A stretch of 35,330 nt of DNA from the NCBI GenBank assembly GCA_913046155.1, contig CAJWRY010000003.1, forward strand, positions 1 to 35,330, given 5' to 3'. Position 1 is the first letter of the stretch, and each line of letters begins with the position of its first letter. The DNA comes from an uncultured Candidatus Nemicrothrix sp. (GTDB lineage Bacteria > Actinomycetota > Acidimicrobiia > Acidimicrobiales > UBA8592). Positions 31,445 to 35,330 of this stretch are shown in pieces. A program made the translations under genes and the position numbers. The notes under the pieces were generated by a model that saw only the letters and a program-made list of their open reading frames with translations, was not told the origin of the DNA and ran no database searches.

Positions 31445-32800
31445 ATGGATATCGCTAATTCCGTTCTTCAACTTATCGGCCGCACTCCCATGGTTCGACT
31501 TGTTCGTGTCACCGAGGGTATTCCATGTCCTGTAATTGCAAAAGTTGAAACCACAAATCCTGGAGGAAGCGTCAAAGATAGGCCTGCTTTAGCAATGATT
31601 GAGGCAGCAGAGAAAGAAGGTCTCCTGAAGCCGGGGTCTACCATTATTGAGCCAACATCAGGGAATACTGGTGTTGGTTTGGCGATCGTAGCTGCGCAAC
31701 GGGGGTATAACTGTATTTTCGTCATGACAGACAAAGTTAGTCCCGAGAAAGTTGATCTATTGAAAGCATATGGAGCAGAAGTTATCGTTTGCCCTGTAGA
31801 CGTTGAACCTAATGACCCTAGATCTTATTATTCAACAGCTGAACGGCTTTCAGAAGAGACCCCTGATTCCTTCAGGCCAAATCAATACGCAAATCAAACG
31901 AATCCTCATGCTCACTATCTAACAACAGGGCCTGAAATATGGGAACAAACTGACGGGAAAGTCACTCACTTTATTGCAGGAGCAGGAACCGGTGGCACAC
32001 TGTGCGGCGTTGGGAAATATCTCAAAGAAAGAAACCCCTCTATCCAGATTATTGCTGCTGACCCAGAAGGTTCTGTTTACAGCGGCGGAGACGGAAGACC
32101 GTATCTCGTGGAAGGAGTCGGGGAAGACTTCTGGCCCGAAACCTATGACCCTTCAATAATAGATCGCGTAATAGCTGTATCTGATGCGGATTCATTCAAA
32201 ACAACACGAGAGGTTTCCCAGAAAGAAGGACTTCTAATCGGGGGCTCTTGTGGAACAGCAGTGAATGCTGCACTTACCGTCGCAAGGGAATTAACTGAAG
32301 AAGATATGGTAGTTGTCCTCTTGCCTGATTCAGGGCGTGGCTATCTCTCAAAAATCTTCAACGATGATTGGATGACTACTTACGGCTTCTTGTCCAAGGG
32401 TGGAGTTTGTGTAAAAGAAATATTGGATACAAAGGTCAAAAAGAGTACCGGAATAGTGCACGTTCAACCGGATGACTCTGTTGCTCATGCTCAGAAAGTT
32501 ATGAAAGAGCATCAAATTTCACAAGTAATTGTTGCTCAAGGTCCTCTACCATTATCAGCAGCGGAAGTGAAGGGGACCTTGACCGCCCAAGCTGTTAAGG
32601 AAGCAAGCTTGAAAGATCCGGACCTGAATATTGCATGTTCAACTATGATGAATGACTCCCTTGAATTTATAGGAATAGGTGAATCGATAGAGAATGCAAA
32701 ATCTATTCTTGAGAAGGGCAAAAAACTTCTTGTTTTGGATGAAGGTAAGCCATACACAGTCCTCACTTTTTCTGACTACATTAGATACGAAGGGGAGTAG
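31445..32800 (+). CDS. cbs: Cystathionine beta-synthase with CBS-domain pair
   Basis: A PLP enzyme condensing serine and homocysteine to cystathionine. The ATG at 31445 (MDIANSVLQLIGRTPMVRL) is chosen because the family alignment begins there; GTG 31409 and ATGs 31433/31439 are in frame, and none has a well-placed ribosome site. In this numbering (451 residues) the PLP lysine is Lys45 (GGSVKDRPA), TSGNTGVG spans 71-78, and GAGTGGTLCG and GGSCGTAV form the phosphate and C-terminal PLP contacts. Two CBS domains (about 330-450) probably act as a regulatory nucleotide or S-adenosylmethionine sensor. It lies 14 nt before the cystathionine gamma-synthase/lyase gene in one operon. A cysteine-synthase activity is a minor alternative. 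Confidence 0.9.
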   Translation: MDIANSVLQLIGRTPMVRLVRVTEGIPCPVIAKVETTNPGGSVKDRPALAMIEAAEKEGLLKPGSTIIEPTSGNTGVGLAIVAAQRGYNCIFVMTDKVSPEKVDLLKAYGAEVIVCPVDVEPNDPRSYYSTAERLSEETPDSFRPNQYANQTNPHAHYLTTGPEIWEQTDGKVTHFIAGAGTGGTLCGVGKYLKERNPSIQIIAADPEGSVYSGGDGRPYLVEGVGEDFWPETYDPSIIDRVIAVSDADSFKTTREVSQKEGLLIGGSCGTAVNAALTVARELTEEDMVVVLLPDSGRGYLSKIFNDDWMTTYGFLSKGGVCVKEILDTKVKKSTGIVHVQPDDSVAHAQKVMKEHQISQVIVAQGPLPLSAAEVKGTLTAQAVKEASLKDPDLNIACSTMMNDSLEFIGIGESIENAKSILEKGKKLLVLDEGKPYTVLTFSDYIRYEGE

Positions 32801-32814
32801 GGAGAAATTACGAG

Positions 32815-33969
32815 ATGGCGACTGAAAACAACAATCCAGAATGGGGGTTTGGGACGAAAGCCGTGCATGCTGGACAAAGACCTGACCCTGTCACCGGAGC
32901 CGTCACCGTACCCGTTTATCAGACAAGCACGTACCAACAAGATGCAGTTGGGCAAGACAGAGGCTACGAATACTCACGAACAGCTAATCCCACCCGTTCA
33001 GCGTTGGAGCTAAGCATCGCAGCTCTAGAAGGAGCTAACTTCGGTAGGGCATTTGCCAGCGGAATGGCTGCCGAAGATACTATTTTGCGCCTACTTGACC
33101 CAGGTGATCATGTCATCATGGGCAACGACGCCTATGGAGGCACGTTCCGGCTCATATCAAAAGTACTCACACGATTCGGAATCTCATATTCGTCAACAAA
33201 TCTTTCAAACCCTGACGAGGTCAAAGCTGCCTTTAAAGATAAGACAAAGATGATATGGGCCGAAACACCAACGAATCCTCTATTGTCAGTTGTCGATATT
33301 GAATTGCTCGCGACGCTTTCTCATGACAAGGAGGCGTTATTGGTCGTAGACAACACATTTGCGACCCCTTACCTTCAAAAACCCCTTTTGCTTGGTGCAG
33401 ATCTTGTAATTCATTCAGCTACGAAATACCTAGGTGGGCACTCAGATGTCGTAGGTGGGTTCGTCGCTACAAACAATCCAGAAATTGATGAAGAGTTGGC
33501 CTTTCTCCAAAATGCCGTGGGAGCTGTTCCAGCCCCATGGGACTGCTATTTGTTGTTACGAGGAATAAAGACCTTAGGTGTGCGAATGGATCGCCACTGC
33601 GACAACGCAGAAAAGATTGTCGAATTCCTCAGCAATCACAACAAGGTAAAAGAAGTCCTGTACCCGGGTCTAGATACTCACCCAACCTTTCCCATTGCTG
33701 AGAAGCAAATGGAGCGATACGGCGGAATGATCTCCTTCACCGTGAATGGCGGGGAAAAGGAGGCACGGGGCATAGCGCAGGGAACCAAAATCTTCACATT
33801 GGCTGAATCATTGGGCGCTGTTGAGTCACTTATTGAAATCCCAGCAGCAATGACGCATCTCTCAACTGAGGGCTCCCCACTTGAGGTAGATAAGTCACTC
33901 ATTCGACTGTCAGTCGGGATTGAAACAGTTAATGACCTTATCAGTGACCTTGATCAGGCTATGAGTTGA
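32815..33969 (+). CDS. metB: Cystathionine gamma-synthase/gamma-lyase family PLP enzyme
   Basis: A 384-residue Cys/Met-metabolism PLP enzyme. The PLP lysine is Lys204 in SATKYLGGHSDVVGG; also clear are YEYSRTANPTR (51-61), FASGMAAED (80-88), AETPTNPLL (149-157) and VVDNTFATPYLQ (177-188). Sequence alone does not separate gamma-synthase (MetB) from gamma-lyase. Directly after cbs, a lyase making cysteine from cystathionine by reverse transsulfuration is the more coherent role, although homologues are often named MetB in actinobacteria. GGGAG lies about 10 nt before the ATG. The gene is convergent with the LLM oxidoreductase. Confidence 0.9.
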   Translation: MATENNNPEWGFGTKAVHAGQRPDPVTGAVTVPVYQTSTYQQDAVGQDRGYEYSRTANPTRSALELSIAALEGANFGRAFASGMAAEDTILRLLDPGDHVIMGNDAYGGTFRLISKVLTRFGISYSSTNLSNPDEVKAAFKDKTKMIWAETPTNPLLSVVDIELLATLSHDKEALLVVDNTFATPYLQKPLLLGADLVIHSATKYLGGHSDVVGGFVATNNPEIDEELAFLQNAVGAVPAPWDCYLLLRGIKTLGVRMDRHCDNAEKIVEFLSNHNKVKEVLYPGLDTHPTFPIAEKQMERYGGMISFTVNGGEKEARGIAQGTKIFTLAESLGAVESLIEIPAAMTHLSTEGSPLEVDKSLIRLSVGIETVNDLISDLDQAMS

Positions 33970-33985
33970 CCAATACTGGGTGATA

Positions 33986-34900
33986 CTAAGTTTGTAGTTC
34001 AAGCGTGGCTTCCGCCAAGCTCTCCAACTCCGTTAACCAGTCTTCCGGTTCAATGTATGGCACAAGAATAAACTTGCTAGCGCCGACGTCAATGAATTCC
34101 TTTATTCTGTTCTCAAGACCTTGGTGACCTTGAACTACTATCTGTCTAGGGTCAAGTTCGGGTCGACGTCTCCTAACTGCTTGTGCGATCTGGTCTGGCA
34201 TACTCCCATCGGACGTGTAGATGATGAGTGATCCGAAATGTTCGCGATCAATTATGGGTCTCCCCGCTGCTTCAGCATGTTCGTCAATAACTGGGATTCC
34301 GTCAGCGACATCCTCGGGGGTGCAAAAGCTAGGAAGCCATCCATCGCCTAATCTTCCCACTCTTCGAAGTTCGCTTGGAGCTAAGCCTCCCAGCCAAATT
34401 TCAAGCGGGCTTTGAAGTGGCTTTGGAAGTACTCTCACTCCTTCAAGGGAAAACCTCTGACCAGTATGAGTCACCCTATCCTCATCCCATAGCCTTCGCA
34501 TCAACGGTAAGGCCTCGTTAAACCATGGGGCTCGATCTTTCCTCTCTACCCCAAACGCCTGATGTTCAGCAGTATCAGCTGCGCCTAAACCAAATGCGGG
34601 TAGCAGCCTACCCTCAGAAATTACATCAAGACTTGCTAACGATTTTGCGAGAATCACAGGGTTCCGTCCAGGAAGAACCATTATGGAGGGGCCAAATTTC
34701 AGTTTCTGGGTGCGCCCAGCAATCCAACTCATCAAAACAAGCGGATCAAGGCTAGAACCGGCTACTCTTTCTGAGAACCATAGTGAGTCAAATTTTAGAC
34801 GCTCTAAGTTTTCAGCTAATTCCCCCAAGTCATTAGGTTTTTTCACTTCAGACCGCGTGCCGAGCCCAAATCCTATTCTGACTTTCAACTGCGGCTCCAT
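33986..34900 (-). CDS. LLM-class (luciferase-like) F420-dependent oxidoreductase
   Basis: A 304-residue TIM-barrel oxidoreductase of the luciferase-like monooxygenase group, probably using F420 or a reduced flavin. The opening KVRIGFGLGTRSEV, the segment FDSLWFSERVAGSSLDPLVLMSWIAG (37-62), the KLKFGPSIMVLPGRNPVILAKSLASLD region (67-92) and the EGRLLPAFGLG and LEIWLGGLAPSELRRVGRLGDGWLP blocks are characteristic. The ATG at 34900 is preferred: TACCAT lies 6 nt upstream; the TTG at 34924 would add eight residues. It is divergent from the P450, with an inverted repeat between them, suggesting shared control. Substrate unknown. Confidence 0.87.
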   Translation of the reverse strand: MEPQLKVRIGFGLGTRSEVKKPNDLGELAENLERLKFDSLWFSERVAGSSLDPLVLMSWIAGRTQKLKFGPSIMVLPGRNPVILAKSLASLDVISEGRLLPAFGLGAADTAEHQAFGVERKDRAPWFNEALPLMRRLWDEDRVTHTGQRFSLEGVRVLPKPLQSPLEIWLGGLAPSELRRVGRLGDGWLPSFCTPEDVADGIPVIDEHAEAAGRPIIDREHFGSLIIYTSDGSMPDQIAQAVRRRRPELDPRQIVVQGHQGLENRIKEFIDVGASKFILVPYIEPEDWLTELESLAEATLELQT

Positions 34901-34906
34901 AGCCCA

Positions 34907-34912
34907 ATGGTA
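34907..34912 (-). promoter_or_regulatory. -10 element of a predicted leaderless LLM transcript
   Basis: Read on the minus strand, TACCAT lies 6 nt before the ATG at 34900. Confidence 0.5.
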
Positions 34913-34952
34913 CCTCGTAACCAATTTCAGTCAGTAATTATGTTTAATTAAC

Positions 34953-34971
34953 GCAATTACGGATTAATTGC
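34953..34971. promoter_or_regulatory. Operator-like inverted repeat GCAATTA-N5-TAATTGC
   Basis: A perfect 7-5-7 inverted repeat ends one base before the predicted -10 (TATTCT, 34972-34977) of the P450. A second symmetric element, TAATTA-N4-TAATTA, lies at 34935-34950. The position between divergent genes is typical of a TetR- or MarR-type repressor site; no such regulator is visible in the window. Confidence 0.5.
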
Positions 34972-34977
34972 TATTCT
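34972..34977 (+). promoter_or_regulatory. -10 element of a predicted leaderless P450 transcript
   Basis: TATTCT lies 6 nt before the GTG at 34984 and abuts the inverted repeat at 34953-34971. Confidence 0.55.
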
Positions 34978-34983
34978 CTTGGT

Positions 34984-35330
34984 GTGGCAATAGAGGAGCA
35001 AGAATTTCATTTAGAGAGCAGTTTCTTAGACCCTGCTGTCCAAGATGATCCATTTGAGAGTTACGCAACACTTAGAGAGCAATGTCCTGTTTATCAGGTG
35101 CCAGAGACCGGTTTGTATATGGTTACTCGCTACGAAGACGTTAGAGAGGCCCTGACTAATCCCGAAACTTTCTCAAGTCGACCCGGAGCTGGAGCTGGCG
35201 GAGCAAATGATGCCTCTAAAGCGCATGCAGCTGTTTTTGAAGAGCGAGGATGGGTAAAAGCAAGGACCCTCCAGCGAACTGACCCACCTGAACATACGCA
35301 TTATAGAAAGATTCTTGGGCGAGTTTTTAC
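34984..35330 (+). CDS. Cytochrome P450, N-terminal part (cut by window end)
   Basis: An open frame from GTG 34984 runs off the right edge (115 codons seen). The translation reads as the N terminus of a soluble bacterial cytochrome P450: FLDPAVQDDPFESYATLREQ, then CPVYQVPETGLYMVTRYEDV, REALTNPETFSSRPG, and the C-helix motif RTDPPEHTHYRKILGRVF, in which DPPEH and the following Arg contact the haem propionate. No membrane anchor is present. The haem-binding Cys lies beyond the window, so completeness is unknown. The GTG start has TATTCT 6 nt upstream. The substrate may be linked to the divergent LLM oxidoreductase. Confidence 0.88.
   Translation, partial: MAIEEQEFHLESSFLDPAVQDDPFESYATLREQCPVYQVPETGLYMVTRYEDVREALTNPETFSSRPGAGAGGANDASKAHAAVFEERGWVKARTLQRTDPPEHTHYRKILGRVF

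Noticed and set aside
1..35330. Insertion sequences, prophage genes, CRISPR arrays, rRNA genes, obvious riboswitches
   Set aside because: None was seen; all long frames are assigned to metabolic, transport or repair families and no transposase-like or terminal inverted-repeat structure was found.

Overview
The window reads as a stretch of a compact actinobacterial chromosome, most likely an Acidimicrobiia-type marine or freshwater actinobacterium. This is inferred from family content, not from any search. Supporting genes are a DUF501 protein next to an exopolyphosphatase, an F420-type luciferase-like oxidoreductase, a GT81 glucosyl-3-phosphoglycerate synthase, a mycobacterial-type long arylsulfatase, several fatty/acyl-CoA and SDR genes, and many GTG/TTG starts. 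GC looks moderate (mid-40s per cent by eye, not computed), low for the class. No insertion sequence, prophage, CRISPR array or rRNA was seen.

Layout. (1) 18-5327: distal part of an aerobic CO-dehydrogenase-type molybdenum hydroxylase locus: FAD subunit (coxM), MoxR ATPase (coxD), VWA protein (coxE), two XdhC-family proteins, a MobA/MocA-like nucleotidyltransferase and membrane-anchored coxG. The catalytic large and Fe-S small subunits must lie left of the window, if present. (2) 5340-7438: DUF501, exopolyphosphatase and a GNAT acetyltransferase. (3) 7435-10306: enoyl-CoA hydratase-like protein, small Fe-S PD-(D/E)XK nuclease, a hypothetical, an SDR. (4) tRNA-Leu(UAA) at 10417-10503, then a D-aminoacylase-type amidohydrolase, a limonene-epoxide-hydrolase-like protein and a long arylsulfatase. 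(5) 15087-20030, minus strand: lipoprotein, Calx-beta-containing membrane-fusion protein, MacB-like ATPase and MacB/FtsX-like permease, one operon. (6) 20325-24898: divergent ProA-like dehydrogenase, ung, GpgS-like glycosyltransferase, extended SDR. (7) 24959-29142: acyl-CoA dehydrogenase, a Phd/VapC toxin-antitoxin pair, a hydroxyacyl-CoA-type SDR, a class III CoA-transferase. (8) 29187-33969: orphan type 1 substrate-binding lipoprotein, D-2-hydroxyacid dehydrogenase, and a cystathionine beta-synthase / cystathionine gamma-synthase-lyase pair (transsulfuration). (9) 33986-end: LLM oxidoreductase divergent from a cytochrome P450 cut by the window edge.

The most striking non-gene signal is a repeated promoter-start arrangement. 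At ten starts a TANNNT hexamer lies exactly 6 nt before an ATG/GTG, and an eleventh has one mismatch. This predicts widespread leaderless transcription and fixes several start codons. Eight convergent gene pairs meet with -4 to +16 nt between stops, which indicates genome streamlining. The best candidate for an under-described system is the four-gene lipoprotein/adaptor/ABC operon, whose adaptor carries a peptidoglycan-binding-like domain and three Calx-beta repeats in the middle of a MacA-like fold.
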